Assembly (NCBI GenBank): GCA_910585745.1
Contig: CAJUFM010000011.1
Span: 1 to 53,905 of the forward strand
DNA length: 53,905 nt
From: an uncultured Eubacterium sp.
Lineage (GTDB): Bacteria > Bacillota > Clostridia > Lachnospirales > Lachnospiraceae
Direction: 5' to 3'
Shown here one piece after another: positions 1-7,029 of this stretch. The notes beneath the pieces are model-generated. The model was not told where the DNA came from. It did no database searches and was given only the letters and a program-made list of their open reading frames with translations. Position 1 is the first letter of the stretch. Each line of letters begins with the position of its first letter. The position numbers were made by a program, and so were the translations under genes.

Positions 1-52
1 ACCCACGTATCCAGCTTGGAAGGCTGGTGTTCTACCATTGAACTACACCCGC
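1..52 (-). tRNA. tRNA-Gly(TCC), partial at window edge
   Basis: Read on the minus strand, this begins GCGGGTGTAGTTCAATGG, a classic glycine tRNA acceptor arm and D-arm. An anticodon stem-loop with TCC in the loop follows. The T-arm and 3' end lie beyond the left edge, so only the 5' part is visible. It sits 68 bases downstream of tRNA-Pro and is probably co-transcribed with it. Confidence 0.93.
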
Positions 53-120
53 ATGTACTGCTGTAGAAAAAAATTCACAGCATAATATATTTTTTGGAAA
101 AAAGGCTGATGCCTTATGAA

Positions 121-195
121 TCGGGGTGACAGGATTTGAACCTGCGGCCTCCTGAACCCAAATCAGGCGCTCTAGCCAAGCTGAGCCACACCCCG
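121..195 (-). tRNA. tRNA-Pro(TGG)
   Basis: The minus strand folds as a complete tRNA. A 7-bp acceptor stem pairs CGGGGTG with CACCCCG and has an A discriminator. The anticodon loop carries TGG, and the T-arm contains GGTTCAAATCC. No CCA is encoded. It lies about 25 bases downstream of the predicted transcription start of a consensus promoter. Confidence 0.95.
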
Positions 196-225
196 ATGAG
201 TGTTGCTCGTCACAACGCAAAACCT

Positions 226-254
226 ATTATATTATAGCATGAAACAAATGTCAA
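226..254 (-). promoter_or_regulatory. Sigma-A-type promoter for the tRNA-Pro/tRNA-Gly unit
   Basis: On the minus strand, TTGACA (complement of 249-254) and TATAAT (complement of 226-231) are separated by exactly 17 bases. Both hexamers are perfect consensus. Transcription would start near 219, just before tRNA-Pro. Such strength suits stable RNA genes. Confidence 0.85.
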
Positions 255-389
255 CAACTTTTTGCAAAAAAATTAAAAAAAAGTTGAAATTCTTTTAAAA
301 ATGATTGACTTGAGAAGATATTTATAAGAAAATAGGTATAAATACAGTTTTGAGATAGGAACATAAAAGTTCCTGGAAATGAGGATAGT

Positions 390-770
390 ATGTTGAAAAT
401 AGGTATAAGAGGAAAAGAGACAACAATTGTCGACGAAAATAATACGGCGAAGACCATGGGGAGTGGCACGCTGGATGTATTTGCCACGCCGGCGATGACA
501 GCACTGATGGAGAAGACAGCATGGAAAAGTGTTGCCGGAGAGCTGGAGGAGGGCTGCGGTACTGTAGGCATCCGTCTGGATATCACCCACGATGCCCCCA
601 CACCGCTGGGGATGAAAGTGACCTGTGAGAGTGTGCTCATCGGCATTGATGGCAGAAAGCTTACCTTTGAGGTTGAGGTACAAGATGAGCGTGGGAAGAT
701 TGGAAGCGGAGTGCACGAAAGATTTATTATAGACAATAAAAGATTCCAGGAAAAGGCGGACCGGAAATAG
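390..770 (+). CDS. FlK-like hot-dog acyl-CoA thioesterase
   Basis: This 126-residue cytoplasmic protein matches the small thioesterase family that includes fluoroacetyl-CoA thioesterase FlK, a single hot-dog fold that hydrolyses acyl-CoA. Visible features are the helix stretch with Glu41 (ATPAMTALMEKTAW) and the loop DITHDAPTPLG with His67. These correspond to the family's catalytic Glu and His by my recollection of FlK. The length is normal for the family. The start is ATG with GAGGA 6-8 bases upstream. A small hairpin (357-362 with 369-374) lies in its leader. The transporter gene follows after about 70 bases with no clear terminator, so the two may be co-transcribed. The natural substrate cannot be read from sequence. 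Confidence 0.8.
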   Translation: MLKIGIRGKETTIVDENNTAKTMGSGTLDVFATPAMTALMEKTAWKSVAGELEEGCGTVGIRLDITHDAPTPLGMKVTCESVLIGIDGRKLTFEVEVQDERGKIGSGVHERFIIDNKRFQEKADRK

Positions 771-841
771 CCTGATGGTGCCGTCCAGACTACGGCGTGC
801 CTTGTGGAAAAAATGATACGGGGAAGGAGAAACGTGAAAAA

Positions 842-2359
842 ATGAAACAGTGCAAAAAGTATATGCATTTTCTGATTTTTGGACTGCTGGCATTAGCCAT
901 TCTGATGACAGGCTGTGGCAGCAAAAAAGATACAGAGAGCGAACAGCAGGCGATTCAGAAAGTGGATGACCTTGCGGGAAAGAAGATCGGAGTCCAGCTT
1001 GGAACTACGGGAGATATCTATGCCTCAGATTACGAAGAGAAAGGCAGTACCATAGAGCGTTATAACAAGGCGGCAGACGCTGTGCAGGCGCTTAAGCTGG
1101 GCAAGATAGACTGCATTATCCTTGACGAGAATCCGGCAAAGAAATTTGTGGAGACCAGCGGGGATCTGAGCATACTGGAAGAAGAGTTTGCAGTGGAGGA
1201 ATACGCCATCTGTATTTCCAAAGAAAATGCGGAACTGAAAGAAAAGATCAATGGGGCGATTTCCCAGATCAAAGAGGACGGGACGCTGGATCAGATTGTA
1301 AAAAACTATATAGGCGATGAAACCAGGGGAAAGTACAAATACGAACCGTCTAAAGATCTTAAGCGTGCCAACGGCACCCTGACCATGGCGACTAACGCTG
1401 CCTTTGAACCCTATGAGTTTATGCAGAATGGGGAGATCACAGGCATTGATGTGGATATGGCCTGGGCAGTCTGTGACATTCTGGATATGGAATTAAAGAT
1501 TGAAAATATTGAGTTCGATGCCATCATCAACGCGGTACAGTCTGGCAAGGCAGATGTGGGCATAGCGGGAATGACCGTGACAGAAGACCGGCTAAAGAGT
1601 ATTGATTTTACCCAGTCTTATACCACGGCTACCCAGGTGATCATTCTGAGAGCTGTGAACACTTCCAAGACGGCAGGTTTCCTGGAAAAACTGAACAATA
1701 ATTTTGTGAAGGAGAACCGCTGGAAATACATAACCCAGGGACTTCGGACGACGCTTTGTATCAGTTTTTTTGCGGTGCTGATCGGTATTGTTCTTGGATT
1801 CCTTATCGCGATCCTCCGCAGCACCTGTGATAAGACTGGAAAGGCAAAGCTGCTGAACTGGATCCTGAGGGCATATCTGACGGTGATCCGTGGAACGCCG
1901 GCGATGATACAGCTTTTGATCATATATTATGTAATATTTGCATCTTCGGATATCAATAAAGTAGTGGTAGCAGTGATCGCTTTCGGCGTGAATTCCTCTG
2001 CCTATATCGCAGAGATCGTCCGCTCCGGGATCATGTCCATTGATGAGGGACAGCTGGAAGCGGGACGGAGCATGGGCTTTACCTATGCCCAGTCCATGTG
2101 GTATTTCATTCTGCCCCAGGCATTTAAGAATGTGTTGCCGCCACTGGCCAATGAGTTTATCGTGCTGATCAAGGAGACATCCATATCCGGTTATATTGGG
2201 ATTGTAGATCTCACCAGGGGCGGTGATTATATCCGCAGCCGGACTTATGAGGCATTTCTGCCGCTGATCGCCGTGGCGCTGGTATATCTTATTATCGTCA
2301 TGATACTGACGTGGCTGGTAGGAAGAATGGAGAGGAGGCTGAAGAGAAATGAGCGCTGA
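842..2359 (+). CDS. Amino-acid ABC transporter: permuted substrate-binding domain fused to permease
   Basis: A 505-residue lipoprotein-permease fusion for polar amino-acid uptake. An N-terminal hydrophobic segment ends in the lipobox LMTGC (Cys25). Residues 40-158 match the second half of a family-3 binding protein (DDLAGKKIGVQLGTT, then the C-terminal helix ending DQIVKNYIGD). Residues 178-270 match the first half (GTLTMATNAAFEPYEF to AGMTVTEDRLKSID). Residues 295-505 are a HisM/GlnP-type permease with a typical EAGRSMGFTYAQ coupling loop. The order of the binding halves is therefore reversed relative to normal proteins. The usual carboxylate-binding Arg (Arg250) and amino-group Asp (Asp95) are both kept, suggesting a working alpha-amino-acid site. 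The GTG at 797 would add 15 residues before the signal. ATG 842 gives a proper lipoprotein start behind GAAGGAG. It overlaps the ATPase gene by 11 bases. Confidence 0.9.
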   Translation: MKQCKKYMHFLIFGLLALAILMTGCGSKKDTESEQQAIQKVDDLAGKKIGVQLGTTGDIYASDYEEKGSTIERYNKAADAVQALKLGKIDCIILDENPAKKFVETSGDLSILEEEFAVEEYAICISKENAELKEKINGAISQIKEDGTLDQIVKNYIGDETRGKYKYEPSKDLKRANGTLTMATNAAFEPYEFMQNGEITGIDVDMAWAVCDILDMELKIENIEFDAIINAVQSGKADVGIAGMTVTEDRLKSIDFTQSYTTATQVIILRAVNTSKTAGFLEKLNNNFVKENRWKYITQGLRTTLCISFFAVLIGIVLGFLIAILRSTCDKTGKAKLLNWILRAYLTVIRGTPAMIQLLIIYYVIFASSDINKVVVAVIAFGVNSSAYIAEIVRSGIMSIDEGQLEAGRSMGFTYAQSMWYFILPQAFKNVLPPLANEFIVLIKETSISGYIGIVDLTRGGDYIRSRTYEAFLPLIAVALVYLIIVMILTWLVGRMERRLKRNER

Positions 2360-3092
2360 GTTACAGGAAATGATCAAGGTCAATAATCTCAAAAAAGAAT
2401 TTAAGGACAATAAAGTACTGCAGGGGATCACAACAGAGATCCACCGGGGAGAAGTGGTGGTTATCATTGGTCCCTCCGGATGCGGCAAGTCTACTTTTCT
2501 CCGCTGCCTGAATCTTCTGGAGCAGCCGACGGAAGGCGAGGTTTTTCTGGATGGGACGGAGCTGACAGCAGCCGGGACAGATATCAATAAGGAGCGTCAG
2601 AAGATGATGATGGTCTTCCAGCACTTTAATCTGTTTCCCCATATGACGATCCTTGAAAACATCTGTGTCGGTCCGATCCGGCTTTTGAAAAAGAGCCAGG
2701 AGGAGGCAAAAAAGAAAGCGGAGGAATTGCTGCGCCGGACAGGGCTTCTGGATAAGGCGGAAACTTATCCTAACCAGCTGTCTGGAGGGCAGAAACAGAG
2801 GGTAGCGATCTGCCGGGCACTGGCGATGGATCCAGAGGTCATCCTGTTTGACGAGCCTACCTCTGCTCTGGATCCGGAGATGGTGGGAGAGGTTCTGGAT
2901 GTGATGAAGGAACTTGCTACCAGCGGGATCACAATGATATGTGTAACCCATGAAATGGGGTTTGCCAGAGAGGTGGCTAGCCGGGTGCTGTTTATGGATG
3001 GCGGCGTCATTGCGGAGGACGGGACGCCGGAGGAAGTGTTTGACCATCCCAAGAACGGGCGGCTGAAAGAATTTTTGTCTAAAATACTTTGA
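2349..3092 (+). CDS. glnQ: Amino-acid ABC transporter ATP-binding protein (GlnQ-like)
   Basis: A 247-residue cytoplasmic ATPase that powers the preceding fused permease. It has Walker A GPSGCGKST, the Q-loop region MVFQHFNLFPH, signature LSGGQKQR, Walker B ILFDEPTSALDPE and the switch His in CVTHEMGFA. The pattern and length are those of the polar amino-acid (GlnQ/HisP/ArtM) group. ATG 2349 has GGAGG about 10 bases upstream and overlaps the permease stop, indicating translational coupling. ATG 2370 (MIKVNNL) would match the family's usual N-terminus but has a weaker site. The exact amino acid carried is unknown, and the symbol is by family only. Confidence 0.93.
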   Translation: MSAELQEMIKVNNLKKEFKDNKVLQGITTEIHRGEVVVIIGPSGCGKSTFLRCLNLLEQPTEGEVFLDGTELTAAGTDINKERQKMMMVFQHFNLFPHMTILENICVGPIRLLKKSQEEAKKKAEELLRRTGLLDKAETYPNQLSGGQKQRVAICRALAMDPEVILFDEPTSALDPEMVGEVLDVMKELATSGITMICVTHEMGFAREVASRVLFMDGGVIAEDGTPEEVFDHPKNGRLKEFLSKIL

Positions 3093-3105
3093 TCAGGAGA
3101 CATGT

Positions 3106-3735
3106 ATGCGCTATTATATATCCGATCTGCATTTTTTTCATGAAAATCTGAACCATCGCCTGGACTGCCGGGGATTTGAGTCAGCTGATGCCATGAACGA
3201 GTATGTACTGGAGCAGTGGAACAAGAAAGTGAGCGACGGGGATGAGGTGGTGATCCTGGGAGACGTTTCAGCGGGAAATGCAGAACAGACCAATGACATA
3301 TTGGGACGCCTGAGAGGGCGGCTTATGCTGATCGAGGGAAATCATGACCATTTCCTTCGCCACCGCAAATTTGACCGCAGCCTGTTTGAGTGGGTGAAAC
3401 CCTATGAGGAGCTGCGGGATAACAAGCGCAAGGTGGTGCTCTGCCACTATCCTGTCTTCTGCTATAATGGCCAGTACCGTTTGGATGATGAGGGAAGGCC
3501 CAGGACATATATGCTTTATGGTCATGTCCACAATTCCCAGGATGAGATCCTGGTTAATGATTTTATCCGGCAGACGGCGGCCACAAAGGTAAGGTCCAGA
3601 TATGTGGATAAGCCGGAACCGATCCCCTGCAACATGATCAATTGTTTTTGTATGTTCTCAGATTATACGCCCCTGACACTGGATGAGTGGATCAAAGTGG
3701 ACTCAGAACGAAGGCGGCGGATGGTCTTAGAGTAA
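3106..3735 (+). CDS. Calcineurin-like metallophosphoesterase
   Basis: A 209-residue protein carrying the full metallophosphoesterase motif set in order: ISDLHFFH, VILGDVS, IEGNHDH, LCHYPV and YGHVHNS. These supply the Asp, His and Asn ligands of the two-metal centre. It is the short, single-domain type often found in Firmicutes genomes and phages. The substrate cannot be predicted (phosphoprotein, nucleotide or nucleic-acid ends are all possible). An AGGAGA site precedes ATG 3106, and the gene lies 13 bases after the ABC ATPase, so it is likely the last gene of that unit. There is no signal peptide. Confidence 0.88.
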   Translation: MRYYISDLHFFHENLNHRLDCRGFESADAMNEYVLEQWNKKVSDGDEVVILGDVSAGNAEQTNDILGRLRGRLMLIEGNHDHFLRHRKFDRSLFEWVKPYEELRDNKRKVVLCHYPVFCYNGQYRLDDEGRPRTYMLYGHVHNSQDEILVNDFIRQTAATKVRSRYVDKPEPIPCNMINCFCMFSDYTPLTLDEWIKVDSERRRRMVLE

Positions 3736-3754
3736 AATCTCTCATAAGTCTAAC

Positions 3755-3784
3755 TTGCGCCAGGGATCAAAGTTGTGCTATACT
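3755..3784 (+). promoter_or_regulatory. Candidate promoter for the NYN-domain gene
   Basis: TTGCGC at 3755-3760 and TATACT at 3779-3784 are separated by 18 bases. The start codon is 40 bases downstream, behind an AAGGAGGGAGAGG ribosome binding site. This suggests that the NYN gene is a separate transcription unit. Confidence 0.55.
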
Positions 3785-3823
3785 ATGTAAGGTTGCAAAA
3801 AAATAATAGGAAGGAGGGAGAGG

Positions 3824-4573
3824 ATGTTTGGAAAGCGTAAACTGACCGATGCGGTAGCTTTTGTGGATTATGAACACTGGTTTTACGGATACATGAATCA
3901 ATTTCAGATGAAACCTAATGTCGAGCAATGGCTCGCAGAGTTAAAACAGGATTTTAAGATAAAGAATTTATATATCTTCGGAGATTTTTCAGAACCTAAT
4001 ATTGAACATGAGATGAACCGCCTGAAAAAAATAACACCTGGAATAGTCCATACAGCCAGCGAAAAACTGGGCATTGATAAAGATTTTACAGATGTGATCA
4101 TTCTGGATCATATTTATCGTTATGCGGCGAAAAAGAAGAGCCCGGAAGTTTATATTTTATTTACAGGGGATGCACATTTTACAAAAGTAGCGGAATATCT
4201 GAAAGAACTTGGTAAGCGTGTGATCATTTATGGAGTTAAATCAGCATTTAGTAATCAGCTGAAATCTGTATCTACTAGTTATGTGGAAATGCCAAGGCAG
4301 TCCCAGGAGAAGAATCATTATTATGATCTGATATTTGTCAGTCTGAACAGGCTGAGGTCCAGACCAAGGACATTAATTACCTACTGGAAGACGGTAAACA
4401 ATGTGGCAGAGTATAACAAAGTACCGAAAGAACGGGTACAGAGGGCTCTGGACAACCTTATGCGTCAGAAATACATTACAGAGAGCCGGAAGGCAGGGTA
4501 CCGAGGAAAGAAAATAGATGTCCTGACTGTAGATTGGGACCGGGTGGAAAAAGACGGTATTTGGAATGGATAA
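3824..4573 (+). CDS. NYN (PIN-like) domain protein with C-terminal winged-helix-like region
   Basis: A 249-residue soluble protein. The first ~145 residues match the NYN/LabA PIN-like fold: VAFVDYEHW with the first acidic residue, then YIFGDFSEP, FTDVIILDHIYRYA and LFTGDAHFTKVAEYLKELG. NYN domains are usually metal-dependent RNases. Here the usual SGD-x-DF motif is altered to TGDAHF, so the last Asp is His. Residues ~165-249 look like a small DNA/RNA-binding helical domain (VPKERVQRALDNLMRQKYI). It has its own promoter and a very strong ribosome binding site, and it is followed by a terminator. It may be an RNA-processing or regulatory nuclease, but activity is uncertain. Confidence 0.72.
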   Translation: MFGKRKLTDAVAFVDYEHWFYGYMNQFQMKPNVEQWLAELKQDFKIKNLYIFGDFSEPNIEHEMNRLKKITPGIVHTASEKLGIDKDFTDVIILDHIYRYAAKKKSPEVYILFTGDAHFTKVAEYLKELGKRVIIYGVKSAFSNQLKSVSTSYVEMPRQSQEKNHYYDLIFVSLNRLRSRPRTLITYWKTVNNVAEYNKVPKERVQRALDNLMRQKYITESRKAGYRGKKIDVLTVDWDRVEKDGIWNG

Positions 4574-4582
4574 ACAGATATG

Positions 4583-4690
4583 AAGTTCTCAATCTGCGGA
4601 GTAAAAGAATGGCCGCAGGCAATTCTTTAGAGGTGCGCGCTTCTCAGCCGCACCTTTTTCTATGGGAAAGTTCTCAATTTGCGGGGCTAA
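4583..4690. repeat. Imperfect direct repeat flanking a terminator
   Basis: AAGTTCTCAATCTGCGGAGT at 4583 recurs as AAGTTCTCAATTTGCGGGGC at 4668, 85 bases apart. The second copy overlaps the stop codon of the minus-strand LacI gene. The hairpin terminator at 4631 lies between the copies. The function is unknown. It may be a small duplication. Confidence 0.5.
4631..4661 (+). terminator. Rho-independent terminator after the NYN gene
   Basis: Stem AGGTGCG (4631-4637) pairs with CGCACCT (4649-4655) around an 11-base loop, followed by TTTTTCT. It sits in the short convergent space between the NYN gene and the LacI gene. The T-run serves the plus strand. Confidence 0.7.
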
Positions 4691-5766
4691 TGCCATGTGC
4701 AGCTTTCCCGGATGATCAGCCGGCTGGGGAGTTCAATACGGATATTTTCATCCCGGTTTTTATTTTTCCGGTCCACAAGAAGGGTTACGGCGAGATGAGC
4801 CATCTCCTTTTTGGGAATATCTATGGTGGTGAGCAGCGGCGTCGTTTTTTGTGAATCATTTATATTGTCAATGGAGATAATAGAGGGTAGATACCCTCTT
4901 TTTTTATGCTTTTTTAAGGCCTTCAGCACACCAAGTGCGGTACAGTCATTGGCACAGAACAAGGCGCTGGGCAGATGGGAGGATTGGAGAATGGTTTCCA
5001 TAATGCGTTCCCCTTCCTCCATCGTCTGGCTGCTGGGATGGATATTGTTATAGTCCAGAGGGATCTTATGGTTCAACAGGGATTGATAGTAGCCGATGTA
5101 GCGGGATTCAAAGGAACAGTTTCCGATGTAAGCAATATCCCTATGCCCAAGGGAGATCAGGTATTCCACCGCCTTTTCCGCTGCCGCCACACCGTCACAT
5201 ACGATTTCATCATAATCAAAATTGGTAGGGTTCCGGTCGATGCCGATCAAAAAAGGATATCTCTTTTTTAGAAGAGGCACAAATTTGGAAGGACATCTGC
5301 CCAGAATGATAAGCCCGGTATCCTGCTTAGAGGTGATCAGGGCAGGGGAGTGGACGGATTTCTCTGAACGGATCTGGGAGGCGGAGCGGAAAGGGATCTT
5401 GTCGGGGACAGAGGAAAGGGCGGATAACCGGGTTATGTCTGTCAGAGTCTGGAGTTCACCCAGATGGCAGTTCTGCTCCAGAAGTTCTTTTTTGATATAC
5501 TGAAACAATTCCCGGAAAAAAGGATCCTGGTCTATTGTATCAAATCTTGTCAAAAATATATCTGTGGTAAAAGGATGTTTGTCTTCTGGCTTCCCAAGCC
5601 GTAAGTTTCTTGCTGCAGGATTTGGAAGATAATTTATGGCTGCCGCGGTCTCCCAGATCTGATCAAAGAGCCGGGGATCATGACAGGTATGCCCCGGCTG
5701 GTTTAATACCCGCGAAACTGTGGATATAGAAGTTCCTGTTAATTCTGCAATCTTTTTTAAAGACAT
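4687..5766 (-). CDS. LacI-family transcriptional regulator
   Basis: A 359-residue repressor-type protein. The N-terminus is a textbook LacI helix-turn-helix (SLKKIAELTGTSISTVSRVLN) followed by the hinge helix NYLPNPAARNLR. The rest is a periplasmic-binding-like effector domain with GLIILGRCPSK and ALFCANDCTALGVLKALK. It is closest in feel to the GalR/EbgR branch that responds to sugars, but the ligand is not readable. It is divergent from the SsuABC-like importer. Two matching boxes between them (5796, 5884) contain the AACGTT core favoured by LacI proteins. The simplest reading is self-regulation and control of the importer. An AAGGG site lies about 12 bases before ATG 5766. Confidence 0.92.
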   Translation of the reverse strand: MSLKKIAELTGTSISTVSRVLNQPGHTCHDPRLFDQIWETAAAINYLPNPAARNLRLGKPEDKHPFTTDIFLTRFDTIDQDPFFRELFQYIKKELLEQNCHLGELQTLTDITRLSALSSVPDKIPFRSASQIRSEKSVHSPALITSKQDTGLIILGRCPSKFVPLLKKRYPFLIGIDRNPTNFDYDEIVCDGVAAAEKAVEYLISLGHRDIAYIGNCSFESRYIGYYQSLLNHKIPLDYNNIHPSSQTMEEGERIMETILQSSHLPSALFCANDCTALGVLKALKKHKKRGYLPSIISIDNINDSQKTTPLLTTIDIPKKEMAHLAVTLLVDRKNKNRDENIRIELPSRLIIRESCTWH

Positions 5767-5795
5767 AATATGTAGGTTTCCCTTCTTAAAAAATA

Positions 5796-5809
5796 AGAAA
5801 ACGTTTGCA
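5796..5809. promoter_or_regulatory. LacI/cre-type operator box 1
   Basis: AGAAAACGTTTGCA, a near-palindrome on AACGTT, lies 30 bases upstream of the lacI-type gene. It is identical to box 2, which is 88 bases away. It also fits the CcpA cre consensus with one mismatch, so either the local regulator or CcpA could bind. Confidence 0.65.
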
Positions 5810-5883
5810 AAAAGGTGGTGCTATATATTGGTACTAAAACATTATTTTTATTAAAAATAACATAAATATAAGAAAAATTCAAT

Positions 5884-5897
5884 AGAAAACGTTTGCA
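5884..5897. promoter_or_regulatory. LacI/cre-type operator box 2
   Basis: A second exact copy of AGAAAACGTTTGCA in the divergent intergenic region. The 88-bp spacing is close to eight DNA turns, so one dimer pair could loop the DNA between the two promoters. Confidence 0.65.
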
Positions 5898-5954
5898 GAA
5901 AAAGGAATTCTATTCTTTTTTAATTTTATTGTAAACTATTTGTAAACTTTTATT

Positions 5955-5991
5955 CATGGTGGTGCTGCCAGAGACGGCATGCAGTGCCATG
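5955..5991 (+). promoter_or_regulatory. 5' leader hairpin ahead of the SsuABC-like operon
   Basis: CATGG (5955) pairs with CCATG (5987-5991), TGC (5963-5965) with GCA (5981-5983), and TGCC (5966) with GGCA (5976) around the loop AGAGAC. There are two wobble pairs, one mismatch and one bulge. It ends 46 bases before the start codon. No known riboswitch class is recognised. Confidence 0.45.
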
Positions 5992-6037
5992 GAACGATGT
6001 AATTAGTTTTCATGACGACAGAAATGAGGTAAAGAAT

Positions 6038-7015
6038 ATGAAAGGTTTGAAAAAATGTGTTGCGCTTATGCTTTGTCTGCTTATGACAATTGGGCTGACA
6101 GGCTGCGGGGCAGGAGAGAAAAAGGCAGAAGAAATTCATATTGGATACTTTAATAATGTAACCCATGCCCAGGCTCTTTTGATGAAGTCTGAGAAGAGCC
6201 TGGAAAAGAGAGTGGGCGAGGGGATGAAAGTGACCTGGACCGCGTTTAATGCGGGACCAGCTGAGGTAGAAGCGCTTTTTGCCGGTGACATTGATATTGG
6301 ATACATCGGACCTGTACCAGCAGTTAGCGCCAATGTTAAGTCCAATGGAGATGTAGTGATCCTTTCTTCTGCTACCAAGGGCGGTGCGGTGCTGATCAAA
6401 CGCAGTGACTCCGGAATAAGCAGTGTGGCAGAGCTGGCAGGAAAAGTGGTAGCCATTCCTCAGATCGGAAACACCCAGCATCTGGATCTTTTGCGTCTGC
6501 TGCAGGAAAATGGACTGAAGCCGGTAACAGAGGGCGGCAATGTAAATGTTTCTGCTGTGGCAAATGCTGACGTGGCAAATATGATGGGACGGGGCGATAT
6601 CGATGCTGCCCTGGTGCCGGAGCCATGGGGATCTACTTTATTAGAAGGAGGAGCTGAGCTGCTTCTGGATTACGATAAGATTTATATGCAGGGACAGTCG
6701 GATGTGGCAGTTGTCGTAGTACGCAAAGAGTTCCGTGAAAAGAATCCGGAGCTGGTAGAAAAGTTTTTAGAGGAGCACAAAGCAGTTACGGATCAGATCA
6801 ATAATGACAAAGAAAATTCCCTGAAAAAGATCAACGAAGAGCTGAAAGCTGCTACGGGAAAATCTCTGGCAGAATCCGTTATTACCGGGGCATTCCAGAG
6901 AATTGGAGTGAGCACAGAACTGAACAAAGAGTCTGTGATGGGATATGCCCAGATCAGCAAGGAACAGGATTTTATCAAGGAAGTGCCAAAAGAAGATGCA
7001 CTTTTTGCTAAATAA
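6038..7015 (+). CDS. SsuA/TauA-type ABC transporter substrate-binding lipoprotein
   Basis: A 325-residue lipoprotein with signal MTIGLTGCG (lipobox LTGC). It belongs to the nitrate/sulfonate/taurine binding-protein family. Telling stretches are IGYFNNVTHAQALL, FNAGPAEVEALFAGDIDIGYIGPVPA, VAIPQIGNTQHLDLLRLL and ALVPEPWGSTLLEGG. The GTG at 5984 gives an N-terminus (MPWND...) that is not part of the family. ATG 6038 has GAGGT 7-8 bases upstream and starts the signal peptide. ATPase and permease genes follow directly. Likely ligands are aliphatic sulfonates, taurine or a thiamine-precursor-like molecule. Family resemblance does not decide between them. A LacI-type regulator beside such a transporter is unusual. 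Confidence 0.87.
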   Translation: MKGLKKCVALMLCLLMTIGLTGCGAGEKKAEEIHIGYFNNVTHAQALLMKSEKSLEKRVGEGMKVTWTAFNAGPAEVEALFAGDIDIGYIGPVPAVSANVKSNGDVVILSSATKGGAVLIKRSDSGISSVAELAGKVVAIPQIGNTQHLDLLRLLQENGLKPVTEGGNVNVSAVANADVANMMGRGDIDAALVPEPWGSTLLEGGAELLLDYDKIYMQGQSDVAVVVVRKEFREKNPELVEKFLEEHKAVTDQINNDKENSLKKINEELKAATGKSLAESVITGAFQRIGVSTELNKESVMGYAQISKEQDFIKEVPKEDALFAK

Positions 7016-7029
7016 ATGGGGGATAACGT

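Noticed and set aside
251..893. Two ~205-residue minus-strand frames over the thioesterase gene
   Set aside because: They overlap a clear thioesterase with a good start, have no domain signature, and extend across the AT-rich non-coding region.
2361..3047. Long antisense open frames opposite the ABC ATPase and other genes (for example 1592-2587, 44057-44938)
   Set aside because: They are low-complexity shadows of well-supported genes, rich in His, Ser and Arg, without ribosome sites or recognisable domains.
5984..6037. GTG start extending the SsuA-like protein by 18 residues
   Set aside because: The extension lies inside a hairpin, has no ribosome site, and would bury the lipoprotein signal. 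ATG 6038 has GAGGT.
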